Origin: Devosia ureilytica
Lineage (GTDB): Bacteria > Pseudomonadota > Alphaproteobacteria > Rhizobiales > Devosiaceae
Direction of reading: 5' to 3'
Assembly (NCBI RefSeq): GCF_024273195.1
Contig: NZ_JAMZCU010000006.1
Span: 1 to 64,000, forward strand
DNA length: 64,000 bases
Both the position numbers and the translations under genes were made by a program. The notes under the pieces were generated by a model that worked only from the letters and a program-made list of their open reading frames with translations, did no database searches and was not told the origin of the DNA. Shown here piece after piece: positions 51,339 to 60,330 of this stretch. The stretch's first letter is position 1. Every line of letters starts with the position of its first letter.

Positions 51339-53297
51339 TCACCGCGCCAGACGCAGGGCTGACAGGTCGTTGGCAATGGCTTCAAAGGTTGCTTTCAATT
51401 CGCTCGGGCTTGCGGGGAAACGCGCATTCTCGGGCGCTGTGGCGCAACTGGTCAACATGGCGCGGACCACTTCCGGCGTGCTCTGCACCACGGTGTCGGT
51501 AGCCAGCCCGATTGTATAGACCGAAATGCCGGCTGACTTGGCATTGCTGCAGGTGTCCATGGTCCGCTGGTTCATGTCGGTGACCAGCGCGGCATTGGCG
51601 ACATTGCTCGGATTGCCCATGCGCGGAATATTGCCGCCGCTGCTGGTCGTGGTCGAGCTGTTGTTCGAATTGTACTGGAAGCCATAGGCCGAGTGGTAGC
51701 AATTGCCATTCAGGCTTCCTTGCGGGTCACCGCAGAAATTGTAAGCGGTGTTTTCGCCGTCCGTCATGATGATCATGACCTTGCTGGTCGCCTGATCATA
51801 GGGGCCACCCTCGGTGAAGGGCGCCGTTGGCGAAAGCGCCCGAAACCCCCACACAGCGCCCATATGGATATTGGTGCCGCCGTCGGCCTGCATGCTGTTA
51901 ATCGTGTTGAGCACCGTGGTCGGGTTGTCGGTCAGGGGAAGAATAGCCGTGCGCGTGCAGTCTGCATTCGGGCCCCAGGAAAAAGTGGTGCCGCTCACGC
52001 CCGCGTAATACTTGCACACCCGCTCCTGCAATTCGCGGTTGCTGAGCCCCTGCGGAATGTAACCGCCGCCCGCACAGGTGCGGGTGCGGGTCTCTGTGCC
52101 CCCGCTCGTCCAGCCGCTCCAGCTGTTCCACGCCCGGCACGAACAGCTCGGCGAATGGGCGCCATAGATTCCCTTGGCGAACTTGGCCGTGCTGGTGAAA
52201 TTGGTAGGCCCGCTTGGCGCACTGGTCGTGCCGCCCGACGAGCATCCCCACCAGTTGCAGTACCGGGTTTCGGTCTGTGTACAGGTGGTCGTTCCCTGCG
52301 CCGGCCGATCGCACACCGCCGGGCTGTCATTGACATAGCTGTTGGAGCCCACGCCGTCGACCATGTCCGGCGAGAACAGCGGCACGAACAGGGTATTGGC
52401 GCCAGTCGGCGGCGTGTCGTCGGTGTCCAGATATTCCGATGCCGCCGTGCCTGTCTTGATATGCGGTCGCGCCACCACGCAGCCGCGCCAGCTTTCGCCG
52501 GTCGCGGTAAACAGGTTCCACGATGTGGGGAAAGTATACCCCGACGCGGTCATGATCCCGGTCGTGTCGTCGTCGTCATTGTCCATGTTGTCATTGGCAA
52601 TGGCGGAATTATTGAGCCGGTCCATCCAGGTGGCATTGGCATTGCCGGTGCCCACGTTCACATACATGGTGAAGGGCACTATGCTCACCTTCACATCGGC
52701 GACCAGCGTCGCGCCGGGCGCCGCCACGCAGGTATCTCCGCTGTCCACGACATCCGAATACATCAAGATATTGGTGGCGCATTTGGCCGCCGCCACAAGG
52801 TTGGTCATCCGGTTGTCGGCTTTCATCGAGCCGGAATTGTCCAACACCATCACCACTTCCAGGGCCAACTTCTTGCGGGTTGCCTCCGCCTCGATGCCTG
52901 CACTCAACTGCGGCACACCCACCAGCGACACGAACAGCGTCGGCATGGTGAATTGCGCCCGAAAATAGAGCGAGCCATCCGTCTGGTTGGCTATCACATG
53001 GGAAATCTGGATACTGTCCACGATCCGCGGGTCGCCCACGCGCTCGCGCAAGATGGCCAGCGCCGACGCCTTGACCGCGTCGTCGGTATAGCCCGGTTCA
53101 AAGATCTCCGGCTGCAGCGCCAGGGCGGCGGCATCCAACGCCGTCTGGGCCCGCTGCCGGGTTTGCTCCAACGTCACATAGTCCACCACTGCGCCACCCA
53201 GCGCGATGAGCACAATGGCCATCAGCCCGAACAACACGGCGAAGACGCCGCTTTCGTCTTTGGCGAAGCGCCGCAGAAGCGGGACGAATATGGACAT
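51339..53297 (-). CDS. TadG-like vWA protein with Cys/Trp-rich thrombospondin-like insert
   Basis: 652 residues from ATG 53297. N-terminal TadE/TadG-like membrane anchor (FAKDESGVFAVLFGLMAIVLIALGGAVVDY, about residues 12-41). The von Willebrand A domain begins LEVVMVLDNSGSM with MIDAS DxSxS at 153-157 and continues at VMIIMTDGENT (about 508-518). Between them lies a long insertion with many Cys (about 329-450), including W390, W393, W396 and RTRTC408, which resembles a thrombospondin type 1 repeat. Likely a cell-surface or secreted adhesin-like protein. No tad/cpa pilus genes are adjacent. Immediately downstream of tRNA-His but on the opposite strand. Confidence 0.85.
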   Translation of the reverse strand: MSIFVPLLRRFAKDESGVFAVLFGLMAIVLIALGGAVVDYVTLEQTRQRAQTALDAAALALQPEIFEPGYTDDAVKASALAILRERVGDPRIVDSIQISHVIANQTDGSLYFRAQFTMPTLFVSLVGVPQLSAGIEAEATRKKLALEVVMVLDNSGSMKADNRMTNLVAAAKCATNILMYSDVVDSGDTCVAAPGATLVADVKVSIVPFTMYVNVGTGNANATWMDRLNNSAIANDNMDNDDDDTTGIMTASGYTFPTSWNLFTATGESWRGCVVARPHIKTGTAASEYLDTDDTPPTGANTLFVPLFSPDMVDGVGSNSYVNDSPAVCDRPAQGTTTCTQTETRYCNWWGCSSGGTTSAPSGPTNFTSTAKFAKGIYGAHSPSCSCRAWNSWSGWTSGGTETRTRTCAGGGYIPQGLSNRELQERVCKYYAGVSGTTFSWGPNADCTRTAILPLTDNPTTVLNTINSMQADGGTNIHMGAVWGFRALSPTAPFTEGGPYDQATSKVMIIMTDGENTAYNFCGDPQGSLNGNCYHSAYGFQYNSNNSSTTTSSGGNIPRMGNPSNVANAALVTDMNQRTMDTCSNAKSAGISVYTIGLATDTVVQSTPEVVRAMLTSCATAPENARFPASPSELKATFEAIANDLSALRLAR

Positions 53298-53356
53298 GCG
53301 GTTACCTGACTTGCGCTGGTCGTGAGTCGACCGGGCGCAATTCTGACGCAAACTTG

Positions 53357-53977
53357 TTAGGAAAGAACAACCACCTTGGTGTTCAATTGCACCCGTCCGT
53401 AAAGATCGATCACATCCGCGTTAGTCATACGGATGCAGCCCGAGGACACATTCTGGCCGATGGACCAGGGCTCGGTGGTGCCGTGGATGCGATAGAGCGT
53501 CGAGCCGATATAGAGCGCCCGCGCGCCGAGCGGATTGTCCGGCCCACCCTCCATGCGCAGCGGCAGGCCAGGTTGGCGACGGCGCATTTCGGCAGGCGGC
53601 GTCCAGCTTGGCCATTCAGCCTTGCGGGTAATCCGGTGGGTGCCGTTCCACTCGAAGCCATCGCGCGCCACCCCGATGCCATAGCGCAGCGCGCGCCCGT
53701 CCCCGAGTACGAAATAAAGGAAATGCTGGCGTGTATCGACCACCAATGTGCCGCTGCGCTCGGTGGTGGCATAGGGCACCACCTGCCGGAGGTAAACCGG
53801 CGATACATAGGCATTGGCTTGCAGCGCCAGGGCGTGGCGCGGCCGGCTGTCGGTAATGGTCACGCCCGGCGGTGGCGCCGCACGCCAGCCGGGGCGGACG
53901 CCCTCGGCCTGCGCCGGTAGCAGCATTGAACTGATCGCCAGGGCAGCAATCAGCAAGCGCGTCATTTGATGTTTCAT
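53357..53977 (-). CDS. L,D-transpeptidase (YkuD/ErfK family)
   Basis: 206 residues from ATG 53977 with a Sec signal peptide (MTRLLIAALAISSMLLPAQA). The YkuD domain has the catalytic HGTTEPWSIGQNVSSGCIRM-type His and Cys motif near residues 168-187. It makes 3-3 meso-Dap cross-links or attaches proteins to peptidoglycan. It is transcribed in the same direction as the TadG-like gene, 60 bases upstream of it. Confidence 0.93.
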   Translation of the reverse strand: MKHQMTRLLIAALAISSMLLPAQAEGVRPGWRAAPPPGVTITDSRPRHALALQANAYVSPVYLRQVVPYATTERSGTLVVDTRQHFLYFVLGDGRALRYGIGVARDGFEWNGTHRITRKAEWPSWTPPAEMRRRQPGLPLRMEGGPDNPLGARALYIGSTLYRIHGTTEPWSIGQNVSSGCIRMTNADVIDLYGRVQLNTKVVVLS

Positions 53978-54097
53978 GGCCTGCATTCCCCAAAATGCCT
54001 TTGGCCTACTGTCCCGCAGAAGCACCAAGGAGAGGTCAAGCGGCGTGGTTAAATTCCGCCCTATGGGAAAGGTTAACCGCCCCTTGCCATCGGCCGG

Positions 54098-54517
54098 TCA
54101 GACATAGACCACGTCATCGGGCACGCCCTGCGGCGCCAGCACCCGCGTCAGCACCGCGCCCAGATGCTGGGTGGTGAACGGCTTGGGCAGGACATCGTTG
54201 AAGCCAATCCGGCGGCCACGGAGCAGGTTTTCGGGTGAGGGATAGGCCGTCATCAGCACCACTTTGATGTCCGGTGATGCGCCAAATCGCGGATCGCGCA
54301 GCACCTGCATCACGCCGGGGCCGCCGATGTCGGGCATGTACCAATCCATCAGCACCAGTTCATAGGGCGCGACCAGGAGCTTCAGGATCGCCTCGGCGCC
54401 ATCGGCCGCTTCGTCCACGGCGCCGATGCCGAACTGTCTCAGTCCCCGCGTGCAAACGGCCCGCGCATAGGCATTGTCGTCCACGACAAGTGCCCTTGTT
54501 TGCGCTGCACTGACCAT
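54098..54517 (-). CDS. Stand-alone response-regulator receiver protein
   Basis: 139 residues comprising only a CheY-like receiver. Acidic pair D13-D14, phosphorylation site D58 in LMDWYMP, T90 and K112 (LPKPF) are all present, so it should be phosphorylatable. No output domain. No functional histidine kinase is adjacent (the large kinase-like gene at 48318-50921 appears inactive). Partner unknown. Confidence 0.92.
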   Translation of the reverse strand: MVSAAQTRALVVDDNAYARAVCTRGLRQFGIGAVDEAADGAEAILKLLVAPYELVLMDWYMPDIGGPGVMQVLRDPRFGASPDIKVVLMTAYPSPENLLRGRRIGFNDVLPKPFTTQHLGAVLTRVLAPQGVPDDVVYV

Positions 54518-54743
54518 GTCGCCCGCCCTCTCGATCGCGCCGATGCAGCAGGATCGGCTGGGGCGGCGAAACGGGGCGTTAGCCGCGTGCTCCGGGAAAA
54601 TACGCGCGCGAGGGCTTCATGCACCGTGGCATGGATGCAACAGCTGGCGGGCGCTGCGACATGCTGCCACATCCGGGCTTGCGGCTCACGGCTTCGTGAG
54701 CTATCCAAGCTGCATTCGCAACGCCAACCGAGGGAGGCATTAC

Positions 54744-54803
54744 ATGTTCAATCTGATGACCCGCCACTCGGGGCCCACTCTCCATCATTGGACCCGAGCG
54801 TAA
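54744..54803 (+). CDS. Possible leader peptide (19 aa)
   Basis: ATG 54744 lies six bases after a strong AGGGAGG and the frame stops at TAA 54801-54803, giving MFNLMTRHSGPTLHHWTRA. It contains three His in 19 residues. The stop is in the loop of a hairpin CGAGC-GTAA-GCTCG (54795-54808). It precedes the small DUF1127-like gene and then hisS-hisZ-hisG. Suggestive of a translated leader, but no classical attenuator terminator was recognised. The flanking 54518-54743 shows no other gene. Confidence 0.35.
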   Translation: MFNLMTRHSGPTLHHWTRA

Positions 54804-54960
54804 GCTCGTTTCCCTGAGAGTTCTTCGGCCGCAGCGCGGCCCGCGGATACCCCACCTTCAAAACTGAAACGCTGAATCCGGGTCGTATTGCGTCCTGATT
54901 CCCGCTTTCTCCAACCTTCTTCAACCAGAGGCCGGCAGAGTATTTCTGCCGGAAACAGCA

Positions 54961-55224
54961 ATGTCATCGAATGTACTCGATGGGCGCGGCGTTGTGCTGC
55001 GTCTTGAATTCTCCATCGCCGATGCCGTCCGCCAGCGCGGTCTGGTGCCGGTCATCGGGGCGGCCGTTCGCGCCTGGTGGGCCCTGCGGCCGATCAACTA
55101 CGGGCAGGTCCCTGCTTACCTGCGCGCAGACGTCGGCCTGCCACCTGCAGAAGACGCCGCTCATTGGAGTGGCATCGACCTGCACAGCTACCGCCTGCAT
55201 CCGCCCGACCGGAACTGGCCGTGA
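54961..55224 (+). CDS. Small DUF1127-like protein (87 aa)
   Basis: Soluble protein; the central WWALRPINYGQVPAYLRADVGLPP is reminiscent of DUF1127 (a hydrophobic/basic helix followed by L-x-DIGL). The start codon follows a stable hairpin CCGGCAGA-GTATT-TCTGCCGG (54932-54952) that includes the only GGAA, so the ribosome-binding site is partly sequestered. It sits about 100 bases before hisS on the same strand. DUF1127 proteins are involved in RNA or phosphate metabolism in some Rhizobiales; here function is unknown. Confidence 0.5.
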   Translation: MSSNVLDGRGVVLRLEFSIADAVRQRGLVPVIGAAVRAWWALRPINYGQVPAYLRADVGLPPAEDAAHWSGIDLHSYRLHPPDRNWP

Positions 55225-55326
55225 GGACCAAAGGCAGCCGGGGACCTCCCCCGGCTGCCGCCATCCCGCCATTGTCTCTCCGGCCTTGATCGTCTAACAA
55301 CGGGCCGACTTTCCTGGGGCCGAAAA

Positions 55327-56748
55327 ATGACCGAAAAAACCAAGCTCATCACGCCCCGTCTGCCGCGCGGCTTTGAAGACCGCACGCCCGGCGAAATCGC
55401 CGCTGTCGGCGCCATGGTCGAGAAGATCAAGCAGGTGTATGAGCGCTACGGGTTCGATCCGGTCGAAACCCCGCTGTTCGAATTCACCGAAACGCTTGGC
55501 AAATTCCTGCCCGACACCGACCGGCCCAATGCCGGTGTGTTCTCGCTGCAGGACGACGACGAACAGTGGATGAGCCTGCGCTACGACCTGACGGCGCCGC
55601 TCGCCCGCTTCTTTGCCGAGAATTTCGAGACCCTGCCCAAGCCCTATCGCTCCTATCGGCAGGGCTATGTGTTCCGCAATGAAAAGCCCGGTCCCGGCCG
55701 CTTCCGCCAGTTCATGCAGTTCGACGCCGACACGGTGGGGGCAGGCGGCCCCGAAGCCGACGCCGAAATGTGCATGATGATGGCCGATGTCATGGACGCG
55801 TTGGGATTGGCGGGCAAGTACGTCGTCCGGGTCAATAACCGCAAGGTGCTCGATGGGGTGCTTGAGGCCGCTGGTGTTACCACCGACGCTCAGAAGCTCA
55901 CTGTGCTTCGCGCGATCGACAAGCTCGACAAGTTCGGGCCCGAAGGCGTTAGGCTTCTCCTCGGCGCCGGTCGCAAGGACGAAAGCGGCGACTTCACCAA
56001 GGGCGCCGGGCTGACTGACATACAGGCCTCTATCGTGCTCGACTATATCGACGGCAAGCCACCTGCTGACAACGACGGTGTTGCCGAATTGGCCGCCATG
56101 CAGTCGCTGTTTGACGCGGCCGGTTATGGCGCGGAAAAGATCAAGATCGACCCATCGGTCGTCCGCGGCCTCGAATATTACACCGGCCCGGTCTTCGAGA
56201 TCGAACTGACCTTCAAGGTGCAGAACGAAAAGGGCCAGGACGTCGTGTTCGGCTCCGTCGGCGGCGGTGGCCGTTATGATGGCCTCGTCTCCCGCTTCCG
56301 CCGCGAGCCTGTGCCCGCCACCGGCTTTTCCATCGGCGTCTCGCGCCTCGCCAATGCCTTGAAGCTCACCGGCAATCTCGGCGCCGCCGAGCCTGCCGGT
56401 CCGGTCGTCGTTCTCGTCATGGACAAGGCCGAAACCGCCCGCTACCAGGCCATGGTGTCCGAGCTGCGCCAGTCCGGCATCCGCGCCGAAATGTTCCTCG
56501 GCAACACCAAGAATTTCGGCAAGCAGGTCGCCTATGCCGACAAGCGCAATTCCCCTGCCGTCATCATCGAGGGCAGCCAGGAACGCGAGCAGGGCATTTT
56601 GCAGATCAAGGACCTCGTCGCCGGCAAGCAGGCTGCCGCCGCGATCTCCGACCACGCCGAATGGCAGGCCGCGCGCCCCGGCCAGTTCGAAATCCAGCGC
56701 GAGGATCTGGTTTCAGCGATCCAGAAGCTGCTGAGCGAGCAGGGCTGA
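55327..56748 (+). CDS. hisS: Histidyl-tRNA synthetase
   Basis: 473 residues, class II synthetase. Motif 2 reads [20 protein letters not shown], followed by FDADTVG; HisA/HisB-type segments [14 protein letters not shown] and a motif 3 in the C-terminal catalytic part ([11 protein letters not shown]...[10 protein letters not shown]), and an anticodon-binding domain at about 370-460. The form of motif 2 is typical of alphaproteobacterial HisRS that charges tRNA-His lacking G-1 with A73, as encoded at 51242-51318. First gene of hisS-hisZ-hisG. Confidence 0.96.
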   Translation: MTEKTKLITPRLPRGFEDRTPGEIAAVGAMVEKIKQVYERYGFDPVETPLFEFTETLGKFLPDTDRPNAGVFSLQDDDEQWMSLRYDLTAPLARFFAENFETLPKPYRSYRQGYVFRNEKPGPGRFRQFMQFDADTVGAGGPEADAEMCMMMADVMDALGLAGKYVVRVNNRKVLDGVLEAAGVTTDAQKLTVLRAIDKLDKFGPEGVRLLLGAGRKDESGDFTKGAGLTDIQASIVLDYIDGKPPADNDGVAELAAMQSLFDAAGYGAEKIKIDPSVVRGLEYYTGPVFEIELTFKVQNEKGQDVVFGSVGGGGRYDGLVSRFRREPVPATGFSIGVSRLANALKLTGNLGAAEPAGPVVVLVMDKAETARYQAMVSELRQSGIRAEMFLGNTKNFGKQVAYADKRNSPAVIIEGSQEREQGILQIKDLVAGKQAAAAISDHAEWQAARPGQFEIQREDLVSAIQKLLSEQG

Positions 56749-56780
56749 TGACGTTGGGGGCCTCTGATTTTGTGGGAAGT

Positions 56781-56871
56781 ACCCCCACCCTCGGCCCCTC
56801 CCCACAAGGGGGAGGGAGACGCAGGCGGCGGACTCTCGGTTCCCTCTCCCTCCCCCTTGTGGGGAGCGTGG
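56781..56871. repeat. Palindromic repeat between hisS and hisZ, family A
   Basis: ACCCCCACCCTCGGCCCC-TCCCCACAAGGGGGAGGGAGACG and CCCTCCCCCTTGTGGGGAGCGTGGG form two arms that could also pair with each other. Lies in the operon between hisS and hisZ. Confidence 0.75.
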
Positions 56872-56902
56872 GCACGAGTTCGGAATTCGGTGAGGCATTT
56901 AC

Positions 56903-57967
56903 ATGACCAACGCCGCCTATCGCCGCTCCCAGCTTGAATCGCTCGTTGAAGCCCAGGGCGGCTGCCGGGCTACCCCGCCGCTGCTGCTCAGGGCTGACCC
57001 CTATTTCGATCTTGCCGGTGAAGAGTTCGGCCGCCGCCTGCTGCTGACCACCGATCTCACCGGCGCCGAATATTGCCTTCGTCCCGATTTCACCCTGCCC
57101 ATCGTCGCCGACTATATCGAGCAGGGGGCAGGGGCCCCGGCGGCGTTCTCCTATCTCGGACCGATCTTTCGCCAGCGCGACAATGGCCCCGCCGAGTTCG
57201 ACCAGGCAGGCATCGAACTCCTGGCCCAGCCCGATGGCGATATCGCGCTCGATCAGGTTCTGACCTTCGCTCGAGCGGCGCTTTCGCTTTATGGGATCAC
57301 ACCGCAGGTGCAACTGGGCGGCGTTGGCCTGTTCGAGGCACTGTTGGCACAGGCCGATATGCCCGACGCCTGGCGCCCGCGCATCCGCCATCGTTTCGGC
57401 CACACCGAGGCCATGGACCGGCTTCTGACCCGCCTCGAACAGGCCCCCGGTCTTGAGCGCAGCGAACAACCCGCGCGCGAAACGCTGGTCGAAGATGTGA
57501 CGGCCCGCATGGTTTCGGCTGGCCTGAGCCTGTCCGATGGCCGCTCGCCCGACGAGATTGCCGACCGCTTTCTCGAACAACAGGCGCTCGACGCCGCCCA
57601 GGTTCCCGCCGCAACGCTCAAGCTGTTGCGCGACTATCTCGCTATCAAGGGCGACGCCCTCTCGGCGCTCAAGCAGGTCGAGGCCCTGGGCGAAAAGCAC
57701 AAGCTATTTCTCGGCGTGCCGTTGCGCGCCATTCGCCGCCACCTCGACGGGCTGGGCGAAGCCCGCGTCACCTTCGACGCCAGCTTCTCGCCGCGCCTCG
57801 ATTATTACACCGGCATTGTCTTCGAGATGCGCGGGCAGGGCGGCACGGTTCTCGCCTCGGGCGGGCAGTATGATCGCCTGCTCGAACGCCTCGGCGCCAC
57901 CGCCCCCATCGCCGCCTCCGGCTGCGCCCTCTGGGTAGACCGGCTCGAAGCGGAGGGCGTGAAGTGA
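56903..57967 (+). CDS. hisZ: ATP phosphoribosyltransferase regulatory subunit
   Basis: 354 residues, HisRS paralogue without anticodon domain. TPPLLLRADPYFDLAGEEFGRR, a motif 2-like region FRQRDNGPAEFDQAGIELLAQPDGD, and DASFSPRLDYYTGIVFEMRGQGG. It binds the short HisG and is needed for its activity and histidine feedback. Located after hisS and 172 bases before hisG; both gaps carry palindromic repeats. Confidence 0.93.
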   Translation: MTNAAYRRSQLESLVEAQGGCRATPPLLLRADPYFDLAGEEFGRRLLLTTDLTGAEYCLRPDFTLPIVADYIEQGAGAPAAFSYLGPIFRQRDNGPAEFDQAGIELLAQPDGDIALDQVLTFARAALSLYGITPQVQLGGVGLFEALLAQADMPDAWRPRIRHRFGHTEAMDRLLTRLEQAPGLERSEQPARETLVEDVTARMVSAGLSLSDGRSPDEIADRFLEQQALDAAQVPAATLKLLRDYLAIKGDALSALKQVEALGEKHKLFLGVPLRAIRRHLDGLGEARVTFDASFSPRLDYYTGIVFEMRGQGGTVLASGGQYDRLLERLGATAPIAASGCALWVDRLEAEGVK

Positions 57968-57994
57968 GGGTTCACATCACACGGTCCACAAGGA

Positions 57995-58101
57995 TCACCC
58001 CACCCTCGGTCCCTCCCCATCAAGGGGAGGGAGGCGCAGAGCTGATGAGCTGGTGTTCATCGTCTCCCTCCCCCTTGTGGGAAGGGATCATGGGTGGGGG
58101 T
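57995..58101. repeat. Palindromic repeat between hisZ and hisG, family A
   Basis: CACCCCACCCTCGGTCCC-TCCCCATCAAGGGGAGGGAGGCG, then TGTTCATCGTCTCCCTCCCCCTTGTGGGAAGGGATCATGGGTGGGGG. Same family as the other A repeats; it ends about 40 bases before hisG. Confidence 0.75.
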
Positions 58102-58139
58102 TCGGCGACCTCGATGACGTCTTTTGACAGGCCATCCCC

Positions 58140-58832
58140 ATGACCATCACCCTTGCCGTTCCCTCAAAAGGCCGCCTGGAAGAACTGACCCGTGAGTGGT
58201 TCGCCCGTCATGGCCTGACCATCACCCGACCCGGCGGCGCGCGGTCCTATCTGGGCGCCATCGAGGGCATGCCGGACGTGACCGTGCGCTTCTTTCCGGC
58301 TTCCGAGATCGCTCGCGAACTCATTCGCGGCACCATTGATCTCGGTGTCACGGGCCGCGACCTGATCCACGAAACCAGCGAAGCCGGGCCAGCCTCGGTC
58401 AGCTTCGCCCGCGATCTCGAATTTGGCCACGCCGATGTGGTGATCGCCGTGCCCGAGGCCTGGATCGACGTCACTCATATGCACGACCTGGCCGATGTGG
58501 CGTCCGATTTCCGCTCGCGTCATGGCCGCTGGCTGCGCATCGCCACCAAATATATCACCATCACGCGCCAGCACTTTGCCAAGGCTGGGATTGCCGAATA
58601 TCGCATCGTCGAAAGCCTCGGGGCCACCGAAGCCGCGCCGGCCTCGGGCGTCGCCGACATCGTGGTCGATATTACCTCCACCGGCTCGACCCTTGCCGCC
58701 AATGGCCTGCGCGTGCTCGAAGATGGGGTGATGCTCAAAAGCGAGGCGAACCTGATCGTTTCGCGGACAGCTGACTGGTCGCCCGCCCGCAAGGCGCTGC
58801 TCGACGACCTGATCGGCAGGCTGGAGGACTAG
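58140..58832 (+). CDS. hisG: ATP phosphoribosyltransferase catalytic subunit (short form)
   Basis: 230 residues, short HisG lacking the C-terminal regulatory domain, which agrees with the presence of hisZ. First step of histidine biosynthesis: ATP plus PRPP to phosphoribosyl-ATP. Motifs: LAVPSKGRLEELTREWF, VTGRDLIHE, KYITITRQHFAKAGIAEYRIVESLGATEAAPASGVADIVVDIT and TGSTLAANGLRVLEDG. Confidence 0.97.
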   Translation: MTITLAVPSKGRLEELTREWFARHGLTITRPGGARSYLGAIEGMPDVTVRFFPASEIARELIRGTIDLGVTGRDLIHETSEAGPASVSFARDLEFGHADVVIAVPEAWIDVTHMHDLADVASDFRSRHGRWLRIATKYITITRQHFAKAGIAEYRIVESLGATEAAPASGVADIVVDITSTGSTLAANGLRVLEDGVMLKSEANLIVSRTADWSPARKALLDDLIGRLED

Positions 58833-58836
58833 GGCG

Positions 58837-59040
58837 ATGGAACTGGCCTTCGTTTTGCTCTTTGTGCTGCTCGGCACGGGCGCCATTCTTTACGCAGGCC
58901 TGCATACCGAAACGCCCCGGCCCCAGGAGGCCGCCATGAACGCCGAGGAAAGCAGACCACAGGGCGCCGAGGTCCCCGCCCAGGACACTGCGTCCGATGC
59001 CGTCAGTGACGGTCGGGAACACGTGGACCGCACCGATTAG
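58837..59040 (+). CDS. Small single-pass membrane protein (67 aa)
   Basis: One hydrophobic helix at the extreme N-terminus (MELAFVLLFVLLGTGAILYA), followed by a polar acidic tail rich in Glu, Ala and Asp. It begins four bases after the hisG stop and is probably co-transcribed. No known family. Confidence 0.6.
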   Translation: MELAFVLLFVLLGTGAILYAGLHTETPRPQEAAMNAEESRPQGAEVPAQDTASDAVSDGREHVDRTD

Positions 59041-59102
59041 TCCCCATTGCCTCGACCGGCCAAATCACGGCACATGGTTCAAACTATGCGGCTGGGGGCG
59101 TC

Positions 59103-60320
59103 GTGGCCGAAACGCTTGAACTGACCATTCTCATGCCTTGCCTCAACGAGGCAGAAACGCTTGCCGCCTGTGTCGAGAAAGCACAGGGCTTTCTGGCCCG
59201 CAGCGGCATTGCCGGCGAAGTGCTGATATCCGACAATGGCTCGACGGATGGCTCCCAGGCGATTGCCGAAGCGCTGGGCGCCCGGGTCGTCACCGCCGCG
59301 CAGCGCGGTTATGGAGCCGCCCTGGGCACCGGCATTGCAGAGGCGCGCGGCCGTTTCGTCATCATGGGCGATGCGGACGACAGCTATGATTTCGCCAATC
59401 TCGATGCCTTTGTGCGCGAGCTACGCGACGGGGCCGATCTGGTCATGGGCAACCGTTTCGCCGGTGGCGTCGCGCCGGGCGCCATGCCCTGGCATCACCG
59501 CTACATCGGCAATCCGGTGCTGAGCTTTCTCGGGCGCTTGTTTTTTGGCACCCCCATCCGCGATTTCCATTGCGGCCTGCGCGGTTTTTCACGCGCCGCC
59601 ATCAGCGGTCTCAACCTGCGCACCACCGGCATGGAATTCGCGTCCGAAATGGTGGTCAAGGCGACGTTGGGCCAGCTCGATGTGCGCGAAGTGCCCACCA
59701 CGCTAAAGCCCGATGGACGCTCCCGCCGCCCGCATCTGCGCTCGTTCCGGGATGGGTGGCGTCACTTGCGCTTCCTGTTGCTGTTTTCGCCGCGCTGGCT
59801 GTTCCTCTATCCGGGCCTGGCCCTTTTGGGCATCGGACTCGTCGTCGGTTCGCAATTGTTGCTCGGCCCGGTGCAGGTGGGTGGCATCAGCTTTGGCGTG
59901 CACACGCTGCTGGTCGCCTCGCTCTGCGTCATCATGGGTACCCAGTCTATCGCCTTCGCCATCATCGGACGCCGCTTCGCCTCGCGCTATGGCTTTATTC
60001 CGCCCTCCAGCTCCTATGATCGACTGCTCGAGAGCCTGACGCTTGAACGCATTCTGCTTTTTGCCGTGCTGCTGATGTTGGGTGGCCTCATCGCCATGGG
60101 CTGGGGCTTTGCCGAGTGGGCGCGGCGCGATTTCGGCCCGCTCACCTCGACCGCCACCTTGCGCGCCGTCATCCTCGCCATGACCGCATTGGTCACCGGC
60201 TTTCAGCTGATGATGAGCGCCTTCATGTCCTCGATGATCAATATCCCCATCTATGAACGGCGCCTCGCCGATCAGCCTGCGCCCGACGACCATTTCCATC
60301 GCCGGCGCAACCGCGACTGA
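59103..60320 (+). CDS. GT2 glycosyltransferase with C-terminal membrane helices (DPM/DPG synthase-like)
   Basis: 405 residues; the start at 59103 is GTG. N-terminal GT-A fold: LTILMPCLNEAETLAACV, DNGSTDGSQAIAE, acidic metal motif MGDADDSYDF, and GNRFAGG... HCGLRGFSRAAI. After residue ~225 there are three to four hydrophobic segments. It resembles polyprenyl-phosphate glucosyl/mannosyl transferases. Donor and acceptor unknown; lipid-linked sugar for cell-envelope decoration is likely. The TSUP transporter gene follows 10 bases after the stop. Confidence 0.88.
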   Translation: MAETLELTILMPCLNEAETLAACVEKAQGFLARSGIAGEVLISDNGSTDGSQAIAEALGARVVTAAQRGYGAALGTGIAEARGRFVIMGDADDSYDFANLDAFVRELRDGADLVMGNRFAGGVAPGAMPWHHRYIGNPVLSFLGRLFFGTPIRDFHCGLRGFSRAAISGLNLRTTGMEFASEMVVKATLGQLDVREVPTTLKPDGRSRRPHLRSFRDGWRHLRFLLLFSPRWLFLYPGLALLGIGLVVGSQLLLGPVQVGGISFGVHTLLVASLCVIMGTQSIAFAIIGRRFASRYGFIPPSSSYDRLLESLTLERILLFAVLLMLGGLIAMGWGFAEWARRDFGPLTSTATLRAVILAMTALVTGFQLMMSAFMSSMINIPIYERRLADQPAPDDHFHRRRNRD

Positions 60321-60330
60321 GATTTACCAA

